Origin: Tanypteryx hageni
Lineage: Eukaryota > Arthropoda > Insecta > Odonata > Petaluridae
NCBI GenBank assembly: GCA_028673005.1
Contig: CM054112.1
Span: 189,507,144-189,571,143 of the forward strand
DNA: 64,000 nt
Reading direction: 5' to 3'
Within the stretch, counting starts at the first letter, position 1. Each line of letters starts with the position of its first letter. Made by a program: the position numbers and the translations under genes. The notes beneath the pieces were generated by a model. That model saw only the letters and a program-made list of their open reading frames with translations. It was not told the origin of the DNA and did not search any database. Below, piece by piece: positions 21,819-34,119 of this stretch.

Positions 21819-21852
<34 letters not shown>

Positions 21853-21860
21853 TATACTAT
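21788..21860. repeat. TA-rich low-complexity tract
   Basis: Imperfect TATA/TACA repeats with little else. ORFs predicted across it are artefacts. Confidence 0.85.
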
Positions 21861-22089
21861 GGGAGTTACATATCAAAGCAAACATACAAAAAATACAGAG
21901 TGAGTACATAATACATATGCTACATTTTCTTATATGTTCTATGTTTCATATTTTATAATTGTGCAACTAGCCTTCATCAAAAATCATCATATATATTTGA
22001 AAGTAAGAAAACATATTCAAACTACAATCTCAAAATACAGCAATATTTAAATATAAAACAAATAAATTACATGTTAGAGTTTCTTCCTG

Positions 22090-23472
22090 TTACATGTTTT
22101 TGGAGTAGCATACATCAATAAATTCTTCAACTGAGTAAAAAGCATTCTCCAGTAGAAATTTGTACATTTTGTTCTTAGAGTCTTTTTCTGATCTGCTAGA
22201 CTTAAGGTTGGGAGATAAAATATTGAACCATTGAATACCTTTATATTTGGGTAGGCTTTCATACAATTTTAGTCTATGTTGGATAAGATGGTAAGAGGAA
22301 TTGCCTCTAGTGAAGTGTTCATGGACATCTTTATTACATATTATATCATCCAAAGTAGCTAAATATAGCAATGTCCTATATATTACAATGGAGGGGAGTG
22401 TCAGTAGTTTAAGGTCAACAAAAGCCAGCCTACATGTTTGTTTCAGGGGTAAGTTTGCTATATAGCGTATTGCTTTCTTTTGTAAGATGAAAAGCTTCTG
22501 TAAATTTGTTTTACTAGTGTGCCCCCATAATTCAATTCCATAGACAAGGTATGGGTAAATCAATCCAAAATAAGCAGTTTTCATAACTCCTTGTGTACAG
22601 CGATATTTTAGGTTTCTTAAGACGTAAAGATTTCTGCTAATTTTATGTGATATTTCATCTATATGGTAATTCCAGCTTAGTTTTTCATCAATAATTAAAC
22701 CAAGAAATTTTGTGCAGTGGTTTTTCATTATCATGATATCTCCTACAAAGTAGCTATTTTCTGAGTCATATAAGCATGGGGAGAATTCTATAAAGCATGA
22801 TTTTTCAGTGTTTATTGTGAGAAGGTTTTCATTATAATATTGTGCAATGCTGTTTAAGACAACATTTCCCATTATTTCCAGTTGAGAGTACAGCTTATCA
22901 GCAATTGTGATAGAAGTATCATCCGCATACAAAATTATAGTCCCATCATTAATAACAGATTGGATGTCATTTATATATAATAAGAAGAGCAAGGGCCCAA
23001 GAATTGAGCCTTGGGGAACTCCATTGGTAGCAGTGACATTAGATGACATAATATGTCCTTGGCATGTCTGTAGTTTTACTACCTGCTTTTGGTTTGTTAA
23101 GTAAGATTTGATGAGACTATGGGCTTGACCTCTTATTCCAAAATTTTCTAGTTTTTCAAGTAGTATGTCAAAATTTATGCAGTCAAAAGCTTTTGATAGA
23201 TCCAAGAAGATACCAGTGGAGTTATTTCCTTGATCAATATTGCTGATAATTTTTTCCAGAAAGATGATTGCCGCAGTAGTGGTAGATTTGCCCTTTATGA
23301 ATCCATGTTGGGTGTTACGGATTATGTTATGGCGTTTGAGGAAAGGTGTGAGTCTATTCAGCAGTATTTTTTCAAATATTTTGGAAAAACATGATATCAG
23401 AGATAAGGGCCTGTAGTTCATTACATCCCTTTTGTCACCCTTTTTATAAATTGGATGAATTACAGATATTTG
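22090..23472 (-). pseudogene. LINE reverse transcriptase region, nearly intact
   Basis: A long open frame, 443 codons from the methionine at 23421 and open a little further upstream. Motifs in order: NYRPLSLISCFSKIFEK, TQHGFIKGKSTTTA, FLDLSKAFDCINFDILL, NGVPQGSILGPLLFLLYIND, the active site YADDT, then LLTINTEKSCF and FLGLIIDEKLSWNYHI. The C-terminal LINE thumb/connection follows (YGLIYPYL-like, LFILQKKAIRYI). The protein copies LINE RNA into DNA at the nicked target. Only one visible lesion, a single-base frameshift near 23465-23480, separates it from the endonuclease frame. The copy is therefore young relative to the rightward LINE, though 5'-truncated and immobile. Confidence 0.9.
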
Positions 23473-24590
23473 AGAGCATTTGGAAAGATTCCTTCCTCAA
23501 AGGCTTTGTTAATGGTGTTAGATAAAGGAGAGGCAATGGATGATGCACATGCTTTTATGGCAGTAATAGGAATACCATCATATCCTGCAGAATTTTTTGC
23601 TTTCATGTTTTTAATTATGCTTTTGACCTCTGTGTCATTAGTTGGGAAGAGGTAGATACTTTGAGCAACTCTATTATTCAAAAAATGTTTATCCCTTGGA
23701 GTGTTAGGTAGTTTTTTGGATATTTTTGCAGCCATTGTGTTGAAAAAACTATTGAAATAATTTGCAATTTCCATTGGATCTTTGATGGTGGCTTTATTGA
23801 TACATATTTCAGTGGGGGAGGAAGTTGGTGTTTCCTTTCCTCTGGCCTGGTTAATAATATTCCATGTACTTTTACTAATATTATTCAAGTTTAGGATATA
23901 GGCATCATTGTATTTCTTTTTAGTTGTTAACACTAAATTATCAAAAAACTTTTTGTAATTTGAAAAATCATGTTTACTATTAATGTCTCTATTTGATAAA
24001 TATATTTGTTCAAGATGGCAAAGCTCTGCCCTGGCTTTTCTGATTGAAGCATCAATCCAGTTACTTTTTTTTGTTATTTTATTCAATTTTTTTACAGTTG
24101 TGATAGGGCAACTGAGGTTGAACCAGTAGGAGAAGGTTTCAATGAGGTTATTATATTTGCCATCTGCTGTATTATTGAGTGTCACACCAGACCATTCTTC
24201 ATTCATTGTTAAATTTTGAAGGCGCATTAGGTTTTCTTTCTTACAGTTATGCACTTTAAATGGTATGTAATGTGGTGGGCTTACTAAATTTCGATATAAG
24301 TTTATGCTAATTTTTATAGGTAAATGATCAGATAGTGAGGAATGAATTACTAGAGAGGTTAATGCAGAAGGATTTAGATGAGTTAAAATATTATCTATAC
24401 AGGTAGCTGTGATATTTGTTATCCTTGTAGGTGAAGATATGGTATGTTTTAAGCCAAATAGTTCAATAAATGAGATAAATTTTTTACTGTTTCTTGTATT
24501 TTCCAATATATTCACATTAAAGTCACCAATAATAATCAATTTACTCTTTAATTTTGGCTGCATGTCTTCGATTATTTGTGTTATATCCAT
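23460..24590 (-). pseudogene. LINE endonuclease (C-terminal half) and RT N-terminal region
   Basis: A 376-codon frame beginning inside the apurinic-like (APE-type) endonuclease: LIIIGDFNVNIL (GDFN motif), TCIDNILTHLNP and SSLSDHLPIKISI (SDH motif) are conserved. The linker and RT N-terminus (AKNSAGYDGIPITAIKACAS) follow. The frame ends at NALKYL, where one base shift restores VIHPIYKKGDKRDV and the RT frame. The N-terminal half of the endonuclease is missing because the element is truncated at about 24598. Confidence 0.88.
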
Positions 24591-24915
24591 ATGAAGAGCA
24601 TAAATATGTTGACAAAGTTAACTTGACCGGAAAATTCAACTATCAAGATTGATAATACACCAATCATTGTGTATCTATCGGTGACTCGAATGTCATCAAA
24701 GGAACTGAAGTTGAAATGACGGACGTGAGTGATTGGCATGAAAACGACGTTGAAATGTTTGACATGAGCGAAGAGTGCGGCGATTGAAATTTGATGGAGC
24801 ATGATGCGAGACCAATTCACTCATTCCAGAGTGTACAAGTGGCAGCGAGCATTCCACAAAACATAGAGAGGCCCGAAAAAGCTGCCAAACTCATATCTGG
24901 AGACCATTCTACATA

Positions 24916-27475
24916 GGGTTTGTCGGTTTTTAAAAACCAGGTTTAAAAACCCGATTTTTTGGATAAATTTGTAAAATTCGAAAACCGGGTTTTAAATAAA
25001 AAAAAACGGTTTTAGTTACTAGAATTAATATGTAAAAATTAATTAATTATTTAATTAAAAACGTTAACATTTTGACTTGAAATTGCCTCGGGCACAAGCA
25101 TATTGTATTAAAACTAATCTTCATGAGTCAGGCGAATGTTTGACATGCAAATCTGCAAACGCATTCTATTATGCTATTCTATGTGGCAGCACACAGACTG
25201 ACCGATGACATCAGCTGTGTTGCTCACGTGCACCCCACCAGACCAGACCAGTTTAGTCCTGCGTACTACCCGTACTACGCAGTACACAACGCGCCGCGAC
25301 AGCTCCGTTCACTTGAGTTTGATCACAAGCAGGAATAGGAAGTTTATGTTATTGCTTGTTATTATTCTTGTTTTAGTTAGTAAAAACGAAAACAACGTAA
25401 GTAAATTTATTAATGCCTATTCTAATAATATAACATTCTTTCATTATTAAATATTAATATCATTGATAAAAATATCTAAAATATTTCATTTGATTTTTAG
25501 ACCAAAATGAATGTTGCAAATAAATCGGAGGTTTGGGATAATTTCAAAAACGACCCTCCTCCTGCTCACAAAAACAAGCCAGTATTTTTAATTTCGTGAA
25601 AAGGAGCAGTTTAGAAGAAATTATAGCAAAACTTGCTGCAATGGATGGATTGTCCATTAATAGCATTACAACAAGCTCGTTCGTACGAGAGTCTTTGCAA
25701 CAACGGGGATATTCATTACCAAAATACAACTCTCGAGTAATGGATCTCATTCACACGTTTTATGACAATGCCAAACGCGAAACTATAAATGAATTGGATT
25801 ATATTAAGAAGAATGAGAAAAAATTTTCTATAACTTTAGCTGAGTGGACTAGCAAAAGAAATCACAGATATTTGAATATCAACGTACACCATTTTGCGGA
25901 AGATTTTAATTTGGGTTTAGTTCCAATAGCTAGTTCCTGCGATGCTAAGAAAACATTAGAATTAGTTTCTGAGAAGCTACAAATTTTTAACTTGGATCTA
26001 GCAACCGACATAGTTGCAGCGACAAATGATGGTGCCGCTGTTATGAAAAAATTTGGCCAATTATTACCTATAATTAATGAACTATGCTATTCACATGCCA
26101 TACACTTAGCAGTTACTGATGTGTTACATAAAATAAAGAAATAGCTGAAACTGATGTATATGTTACAAGTGAGGAATCGGAAGATGACGTAGTGTGAAGA
26201 TGACTATGGTGAGGATTTTTTAAATTCTCTTGATCTAGATAACGACTGTAGATTCCCTATGTTGTCTGACAATTACAAACAATCAATTTCCCAAATTATA
26301 AAAATTTGCAAATTTTTTAGAAAATCTCCCGTAAGAGATAGCATCCTTCAGAATTATGTAAAACAAGAAAAAGGAAAGGAATTAAGTCTGATTCTTGACT
26401 GCCAAACAAGATGGAATAGAAATAGATTTATAACATTAAAAGAATGTGTTGTTTTAGCTTTGATTGATATTGGTGCTTCTCATATGTGGAATGAAGCTCA
26501 ATATCCTAAAATCATGGAGCTTCTTAAAGTGTTGGGACGAGTACATCTAGCAGCTGAGGCCTTAGGGCGGCGAGATGCCAATTTATTAACAAGTGAAGGC
26601 ATATTTGAATTTCTGTTAAATGAACAAAAAAATTTAAAGACTGAAATTAGTTCCAAATTATTAAATGCTTTAGAAGTACGAATTCAAGAAAGAAGACAAG
26701 TTTGATAGGTAACCCTTTTGCTATATTTGCAAAATCCACAAAACATTTCAACAAAGAAATCTAGTGTATTTCCACTAGCTTCAAAACTCGATATTATTAA
26801 GTTATCTGGAAAAATATTGTCTAGAATATATCCAAATTCTTGTATGGAATCAGATTCCGATGATGAATATATCGGAGACGGAGAAACTATTAATCAGGGC
26901 AATGCTCTAAAAGAAGCCATGGAAAAATCAATTCATAGGTTTATTGAGGAACCTGAAGAAATAACATCAAATCCGAAGACACTGAAGGCCGAATTTTCAG
27001 TATTTGAGGCAACCAATAAAAGAACAAAGAATTTAGATTTATTATTTGATGCCATGGAAACGATAAAACCAAGTTCAGTAGCCAGTGAGAGAGTATTTTC
27101 TATTTCAGGCAATTTTGTATCTAGAATAAGAACAAGATTAAGTAATCGTTCAGTGGACATTTTATGTTTTTTGAAATCATATTTCCTGGAGAAAATACTA
27201 AATGAAATAATAATTTATATTTTGTACGGATTTTAGTTATTTTAGTTTTTTTATTTGGTTTTGTATGGGGTATATTTTATTTTGTTATATTTTTGTAGTT
27301 CCATAAATATTAAATAAACTGAAAATTTAAAAAATAAGTGTAAATATTTTCTTAGTTTTAATTATATTTTGTTTTTTTTTGGTGTAAAAATTCGAAAAGC
27401 GGTATAACCAGTTTTCTTTTAAATACTGGAATTCGAAAACCAGTTTTTTCAAAAGTCGGTTTTTTTATAAACCCT
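24916..27475 (+). mobile_element. hAT element (BED-type transposase), decayed
   Basis: The left end TAGGGTTTGTCGGTTTTTAA and the right end, inward on the minus strand, TAGGGTTTATAAAAAAACCG are TIRs. The flanking octamers ATTCTACA (24908-24915) and ATATTACA (27476-27483) match at 6 of 8 positions, an aged hAT TSD. Both ends are rich in AAAACCGGTTTT-like motifs. The element interrupts the rightward LINE and so is younger than it. Confidence 0.82.
25507..27236 (+). pseudogene. hAT transposase pseudogene (BED/ZBED-like)
   Basis: MNVANKSEVWDNFKND at 25507 looks like the start of a BED finger; the zinc-binding part is absent and a stop follows at about 25597. Open pieces: 25596-26144 (DDE core: SITLAEWTSKRNHRYLNI and AATNDGAAVMKKFG, CYSHAIHL), 26259-26705 (CQTRWNRNRF) and 26718-27236 (SVASERVFSISGNFVSR, the C-terminal dimerisation motif). 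The usual D in the (F)DEWTS motif is Ala here (LAEWTS), which would remove the first catalytic aspartate. Stops at about 26142 and 26703 confirm loss of function. Confidence 0.82.
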
Positions 27476-27699
27476 AATATTACACCTTCTAAACCAACTC
27501 ATTGATTCTAGTATATGGCCCCAAAATGCTGTGATTAACAAGTTTGTTTTCCCTAAAACTGGAATTGGTAATCAGAATAATAAGTCTTTCAGTGATAACG
27601 TAGGAAATGAAGATTTGACGAAAAACTGTATTGACAACCATAATGAGATTCCTAAGCTTAGATCAATGTGACTAGACAGAAATGATAAATTCGTTGCTT

Positions 27700-30496
27700 T
27701 CTCTGGTAGTGAGCTTATCCCAAATTTAATAAAACTCAAAATTTTTCATTTAAATGTGCAATGCCTTCAGCACAAAATTGAACAGCTTGAATTGTTTCTA
27801 ACTGAAATTAATCCCGATGTTGCATGTGTAACAGAACATTGGCTAATTGATAGTGAAGTTAAACTTTTAAACCTTCCTGGTTATAGAGTGGCATCCTATT
27901 TCAGCTGTAATGTCTCCAAAAATGGTGGTGTATTAATTTTTGTTGAAAATGAGCTTCTGGCTAGGGACTCAAAAAATATAAGTAACCTCAGTGTTGAATT
28001 AGAATTTGAGTGTTGCACCATTGATCTAATACCCCAGGAGATTCTTTGTATCTCAGTCCTATGCATGTACAGATCACCAAATGGAGGTTTCTTAATTTTT
28101 AAGGATAAATTAGAAGATGCTCTTGACATAATCTGTATGAAATCCAAATACATTATTGTCTGTGGTGATCTTAATGTGGATTTCAACACTAATAATCCCT
28201 TTAAATCTCAGCCACTTGATTTATTTTTTATGTAGAATGCCAGTCAAACAATCTTTCAGCCTACAAGTATAGCATCCTCCTCCTCCACAATAATTGATAA
28301 TATTTTTACCAATCTGGAAGTAATTGAAAGTAGTGTCCTGGACTTTCACTTCTCGGATCACAATGCATTGGTAAACTCACTTAATCTCCCAAACAACCTT
28401 AATATTCAAGCCCTAGTCTAAAGAGACACTTTTCAGCTTCAGCAACCCTCAAATTTGTTAATTTCCTTCAGAGTCAAACCTGGGATACTGTCTTTAGTAT
28501 TGATTCACCTCAGGAAAAGTATTAAAGGTTTTTTGAAAATTTTCACTATTATTTTAATATTTGCTTCCCATACACTGCTAAAAAGTTTTATACACCCAAG
28601 AACAAGAGTTGGGTCACCCCTGAAATTATATTATATTCTACAATGCTTAAAAATCTTTTTGTAAAATATAAAGCAACTAAGGACCCGAATGATAAAACCG
28701 GCTATAATAATTGCAAAAAGGCCTATTCGAAATTGATAACTGAAACAAAAAGAAAGTTCAATATTGATTAAATTAACATCGCAAAAAATAAAAGAAAAAC
28801 AGCTTGGAAAGTAATCAATGACTCTTTTGCTAAATCTGTTCACAAACATTCAATTAACAGGATAATATCTGAAAAAATGTTGTCACTGATCCTAGTGAAA
28901 TTGCTATTAAATTCAATCATCACTTTTTAGACTCTATTGAGAATATGGCTCAATTTAGTAACAAAGCTAAAAATTTATCATTCCCATTGGCTCCAATAGA
29001 AAAAACAATTTTTCTTTTTCCTTCCTGTGAAAACAAAGTAAGTAATACTATGCAAAGTTAGTAATAAACATTCAGCTGGATGGGATGATATCCCATGCTC
29101 TCTCTTAAAGGAGCAGGTAGGAGTACATATTCTGTCACCTCTGACTGATATCGTAAATGCTACCTTATACTCAGGAATTTTTCCTGACAAACTAAAAATT
29201 GCCAAAGTAGTACCTATTTTAAAAAAGGTGAAGATGACAAAATGGACAACTACCGCCCTATATCAGTTTTATCCGTGTTTGCTAAATTGCTTGAACCGTA
29301 ATCGCTAGAAGAATAATGTACTTCCTGGTAAAGAACAATATTATATCAAATTGTCAATTTGGATTTATGGAAGGATATTCAGCAAAAGCTGCCATTTACA
29401 AATTCATTGATTCAGTATTAGCAGGCCTTGATAGTCATGATAACACACTGGAAATATTTTATGATCTTACTAAAGCTTTTGATTCAGTAGACCATGAAAT
29501 CTTACTGGCAAAATTGAAATCTTTTGGCATATCTGGTGTAGCTAGTAACCTAATTAGATCCTTCTTAACAAATAGGAGACAAGCTGTGTCAATTTATTCC
29601 TCTAGGAATAACAAAAATTGTTCATCTAGCTATAAAAATATTACCAGAGGTGTACCACACTGTACTGGGACCTCTATTGTTCATTCTGTATATTAATGAT
29701 CTTCAATTATCCATTATTGGTGATCTATACATGTATGCAGATGATACAACAAATCTACTGAGAGACAAATCTGATATCCGAGTTATTGCCCAGACAGCAA
29801 TCCAGGGCATGGAGAGTTGGTGTGACCTAAATTCTGTTTTTTTAAATAAAAGCAAATCAGCCTTTTTGTTTTTTCACCCTCCTCAAAAGAAAATAATCTA
29901 TCCCACTCTCAATTTTTCTAATGGCCCCATGGCCAACGCTACTCTTTAAGTTCCTTAGGGTCCATATCAGTGACACACTAAATTGGGAACCTCATATTGA
30001 CTACATATGCACCAAGGTGGCTGTAGGATGTTTCATGTTGAGAAGAATCATTAAGTTGACTAACAAAGAAACAGCTTTGTCAATCTACTATGCATATATA
30101 TACAGTAGGATAAAATATGGTATTGCCGCATGGGGTTACTGTCATTATTCCCTGCGACTATTTAGACTACAAAAACTTGCTGTACAAATTCTATCTAATG
30201 CAAAAAAGCGTGACAGTTGCAGAGGTGTTTTTGTTAATCTAAAACTGTCCACTCTTCCTAGTGTATATATTTATCATTGTATTTTATTTGTCAAAGATAA
30301 CCAACAATTACTAGATATTAAGTTTAATATGAATGTTCATAGTTACAACACTAGGACTAAGAATGATCTAATTTTAACGCAACATAATTTAGCAATGTAC
30401 AGAAAAAGTCCACGTTATATGGGTAGCATTTTGTACAATAAACTCCCGGCTTATGTGAAAGAAGAGTCTTTACTACCTAAATTTAAAAGGAAGCTG
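27700..30496 (+). pseudogene. LINE endonuclease/reverse transcriptase pseudogene, rightward
   Basis: The endonuclease reads at 27756-28235: VACVTEHWLI, YRSPNGGF, IIVCGDLNVDF, then across a stop SASSSSTIIDNIFTN and HFSDHNALV. A poorly preserved middle (28400-29300) includes NYRPISVLSVFAKLLE in one frame. The RT core spans three frames: FGFMEGYSAKAA, FYDLTKAFDSVDHEIL (29316-29696), VLGPLLFILYINDL and MYADDT (29650-29949), and the C-terminal region (29921-30490; RLQKLAVQILSNAKKRDSC). The YADD box is intact. More frameshifts than in the leftward LINE indicate greater age. Confidence 0.85.
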
Positions 30497-31609
30497 TCAA
30501 GGGGTCCCCATGGAATGGTTGGTCCAAATTTCGGTTTTTGGAAAATATCTCTGTGACCAATTGACCAATTTTGATGAATCCTACACCAATATCAAACATA
30601 GAGACTTAAAACATAGCACACATACTAAAGAGATGGTTGTGCATGAATGAATACCAAGAAAGTATAATGCTTACCTAAATTGACTTTATGCTTTTAAAGG
30701 CACATCAAGTGGGCTTCCTACAGATTAGATTAAATAGGTTGATCATTATGTTATTCAATATTCTCTGTACTCTACCTGTAACAATGGCAGGTGACCTAAA
30801 GTAAAGTGGCAAACTGTTTGACCTGGTTGGGTTTCTTTGATAATTCTTTATTGATTTTCCAATGCTAAAATTCTTAATTTCGTAATTTGCCTTGAGTCAC
30901 TGAGCTCGTTTAATAATTATTAGCTGACATAATAAGTCATTATCCAGGGATAGGTTTCTTGCAGCTTGGAAGTTTTATTATGTCTATATTCAGTGGTGAG
31001 CTGCCAAAATTTTATCAACCAATTCTCTAAAAAAATAAACTATTTTCTTTAAAAAAATGAATAAAAACAATCCATTTCAGTCAAGGTGTATTTATATTAT
31101 AGTTACCTTGTAAAATTTCCTTTAAAAAATAAAGCTTTTATTATTGTTATTTTAGAGCTGCAATTATACAACAAAATTTATATCAGTTAACAAATTTATT
31201 TATTGTTTAATAATAGGCAGATTACAAGTAATTACCTAAGTAACTGATTTTCAAATGGTAACTTGGTTTGCATTGTAAATTTTGACTTTGGAGGAGTTTA
31301 ATTTTTCAACAGCAGTTCCCAAGATTTTGCAACACAGTTACCAAACAGTTCTAAAACTTTTTCAAACTTTAACTAGCAGTTTTTGGAAACCAGTGTGAAA
31401 CGGCCCCAGCTCAGCAGGTGATATTACTGTTATTATCCTGTAACCATACAATCTGTGATACCAAAGATATTTGGCAGTCTAGTTCTCATTAAGATATTAT
31501 CTTATTTTAATAACATAATCATTCTCCAGCAACAAGGTTGTTTTAATTGGGATCTATGTACTAAAATTTTACTCTTTACATAAACATTTTTTTATTTTTA
31601 TAATAAATT
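30497..31609. other. Non-coding interval
   Basis: AT-rich; no gene, TIR pair or RNA gene recognised. Confidence 0.4.
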
Positions 31610-32130
31610 ACAAGTAGATGCAGTGAACACAGACTTTGCTATGGCATGTGATAAAGTAAATTATTATATCTTAATTAGTAATTAAGAGGTATTCAAGATC
31701 TCTTACTGTTGTGAGGACATAACTATATAACTGAAAGAAATTTAGCTGTGAAGGTCAACTACAAAATATTATATACCTTACCAGCAACTAGTGAGGTTCC
31801 TCAGAGCCTCCATATGGGGCCTTTGCTTTTCCTGTTATTTATTAACGATATTGGAGAAGAGCTACAAGGAGTTAAGTGTTTGCTGATATGTAGTATAAAG
31901 ATATCTTCGACTGTTCATTCTTCCTAGGATTGTCATATGATACAAGACAATGTAGATACCCTGCTTTGATGGTGTTCTAAAAATTATATGACTTTAAATA
32001 TTGAAAAATGTCAATAGTTTCTAGAATAGAATAGAATGTTAGTTTTAATTGCAATATAAGTGGGTCTGATTTTGTAAATGTTTATCATATTAAAGACTTG
32101 TGTGACTTTTGATTCTACTTTAACTTTTAA
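31610..32130 (+). pseudogene. LINE reverse transcriptase scrap
   Basis: Around 31790-31900, GPLLFLLFINDIGEELQG-like frames are preceded by a degraded VPQ(G)S. A corrupted active site follows, then a CHMIQDNVDTLL segment and MTLNIEKCQ. This is the palm region of a jockey-like LINE, present in several frames with stops. No start, end or tail was found. Confidence 0.6.
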
Positions 32131-32142
32131 TTTCCATATTAA

Positions 32143-33081
32143 CCATTAAACGCCTGGTGTGCCGACGTACCCATACATGCCCACAGATGTTGCATTTGTC
32201 ATGTTGCATGAAATTTGGGAGGAGTCATCCTAGAGGCCTGCTCTCAAGATGTATAAAGGCAAACATGTGGTAGATCCAACCACTGGGGGTGGGGACACCT
32301 CACACTGAGAGAAAACAGAAAATAGGATGAGAGCGTTAGCCTAGCCCCTTTCCAACTCCACGACTCTGACTTCTCCAGTCCTAGGATGTTGTAACTAGAC
32401 GAAGAAGCTCTTCTTCCACCTCCTCAAGGGCACACTGCTCAATAGCTACATTTTACTGAGGTCAGAAGGAAGGCAAATGACGCATTGGCAGTTTCGCCTT
32501 GCTTTTTTGAGGGAACTTGTTGAAGTAGAGGCATCAGCTATTTCCTCAAAAACTTCCCAAAAAGGAAGACAAGGTGCAAGTGGGGCCCCATTTGGTTGGT
32601 TAGAAATGAAAGAAAATAAACATTGACCCGTAAAGGGAAATTGCCTTCGATCCGGAGTATGCTCAGAGAAGGGAAATTACACACGGCAATGCAAAATATG
32701 TGATGTTGTTCTATGTATTTTCCTGTTTTGAAGAATTCCACACAAAGCAAGATTTCTAAGTGTAATACAGAATGAAATGCATATTGTAATGCACGAAAAA
32801 TGAACTATAAAAATTATCATTAATATTTTTATTGAATTTATCATTGTTATAATATAGAATTATGTCAGATTTGCATTCTTTTGTTTTCTTTTACCATAAA
32901 AGATGTAATCCTATTTCTCGCCAAATGATTTATTAAACAATTTTCTATTTGAACGTTTTATCACTAATAGTTCAAGAAAAACAAGATATTTTCTGATTGA
33001 ATGCAAGAAAACTTTAAAAGGCTAAAATTAATTCCAGCAGCGAGAGTCTACTATGGGGCATTTAAATTCGGCGTTTAAAGG
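32143..33081 (+). mobile_element. piggyBac-like element, internally deleted
   Basis: TTAA occurs at both outer edges (32139-32142 and 33082-33085), the piggyBac target. The left end CCATTAAACGCC and the right end, inward on the minus strand, CCTTTAAACGCC are TIRs. Only 939 bp long; it keeps the 3' part of a transposase gene. Confidence 0.8.
32475..32760 (+). pseudogene. piggyBac transposase C-terminal remnant
   Basis: Plus-strand frames read QFRLAFLRELVEVEASAISS and, after frame changes, RQCKICDVVLCI followed by a degraded FEEFHTKQDF. This matches the C-terminal Cys-rich domain of piggyBac transposases, which ends in a C-x-x-C...LC...C-F-x-x-(Y/F)H pattern. The DDD core is absent and at least two frame breaks occur. 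Confidence 0.65.
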
Positions 33082-33205
33082 TTAAATATGTGACAAAGAA
33101 ATAATTGACAATACTAGGCTTCAGCCATAAAAACACTGAATCATTTAATAATATTCACACAGTTCAAAATTCTTTGATCCTTAGTCAGATCTCACATTGA
33201 GTATA

Positions 33206-34117
33206 CCGTAAATACCCGCATATAATGCGCACTTTTTTTTCGAAATATTTGAGTTAAAAATTAGGATGCGTGTTATACGAGGGTACATAATCTTCCTATT
33301 TTCATTTGACCCCATATTTCCACAATTTCGGCACAGTAATTACTGCCCGGGTATTCTCATAATTTTATTGGTGATTTTTACGAAAAGTAAGATGGATAAT
33401 AGTTAAAATTTATTAATTAATTTTACAAACAGTCATTAATTAGATATGAAAAGAATGAATTCAGTATTTATTTATTTTAAAAGCCAAGAAATACTTCGTC
33501 ACCGAACCATTCTTCTTCGATGTTGTTATCGGAATCGTCATATTACGCATGACGTCACCCTACACCGGCGCCCGGCCTGGTGATACGTGTTTTATTCTAG
33601 ATTCTTAGAGTCTGTCGTTAATTATGGTTATTTGCTATCGTGTTTACGTGCTCCAGAGTGTTCTAATAAGGGTAAAACTGAAGGTTGGGCGAACCCGTCC
33701 ACCTTAGGCGTGACAAAAACGTATGTAAAAAATAGGATTATCTTCATTCCTTCATTTTATTAGCTCAAAGAATGTCATATGCCATACTATAAAATTAATA
33801 TAATTCGATTTATTGTGTATATCCTAATATCACCTTGTAAGTAAACATAGAGTATGTAATGATTGAGTTATCTGACGATCTTTTGGAACGTTATTCGAAA
33901 ATTTCATTTCGCACTTATATTATGTTACCAATTCATAATACCGATAATTCGATCATTGCTTTAGAGCACGTTACACCATCTACTTTATTCTGGAACGGTA
34001 ACGCCAAAAAAAATCTGTGCGCACTATATGCGGGTATATAGAAAAATCATAGATTACGAGGCTGAAAACCCCCCTGCGCGTTATACGAGGGTGCGCACTA
34101 TGCGCGGGTATTTACGG
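33206..34117. mobile_element. TA-flanked MITE (CCGTAAATACCCGC)
   Basis: The left end CCGTAAATACCCGCATATAA and the right end, inward on the minus strand, CCGTAAATACCCGCGCATAG are TIRs, with TA outside (33204-33205, 34118-34119). The subterminal motif ATACGAGGGT is present near both ends. The TIR resembles that of MITE copies A and B but is distinct. No transposase. Confidence 0.78.
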
Positions 34118-34119
34118 TA

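Larger units (their letters stand above)
21861..24598 (-). mobile_element. LINE (jockey-like), 5'-truncated, leftward
   Basis: A minus-strand non-LTR retrotransposon with the endonuclease (from its middle) and a complete-looking reverse transcriptase. The 21861-22089 interval follows the coding region and is the presumed 3' UTR, ending toward the TA repeats. The 5' edge near 24598 lies inside the endonuclease domain, so this is a typical 5'-truncated insertion. It meets the rightward LINE head to head. Confidence 0.85.
24602..30496 (+). mobile_element. LINE (jockey-like), rightward, split by hAT
   Basis: Rightward non-LTR element remnants lie at 24602-24915 and 27476-30496 on either side of a hAT insertion. 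The left part has broken, acidic reading frames (VEMTDVSDWHENDVEMFDMS) that may be the end of ORF1. The right part holds endonuclease and reverse transcriptase. The 3' end near 30496 is where RT C-terminal similarity stops; no poly(A)-like tail was found there, so the element may be 3'-truncated or fused to other sequence. Confidence 0.7.

Noticed and set aside
21684..21911. 75-codon ORF of Tyr/Ile repeats
   Set aside because: Translation of TA microsatellite sequence.
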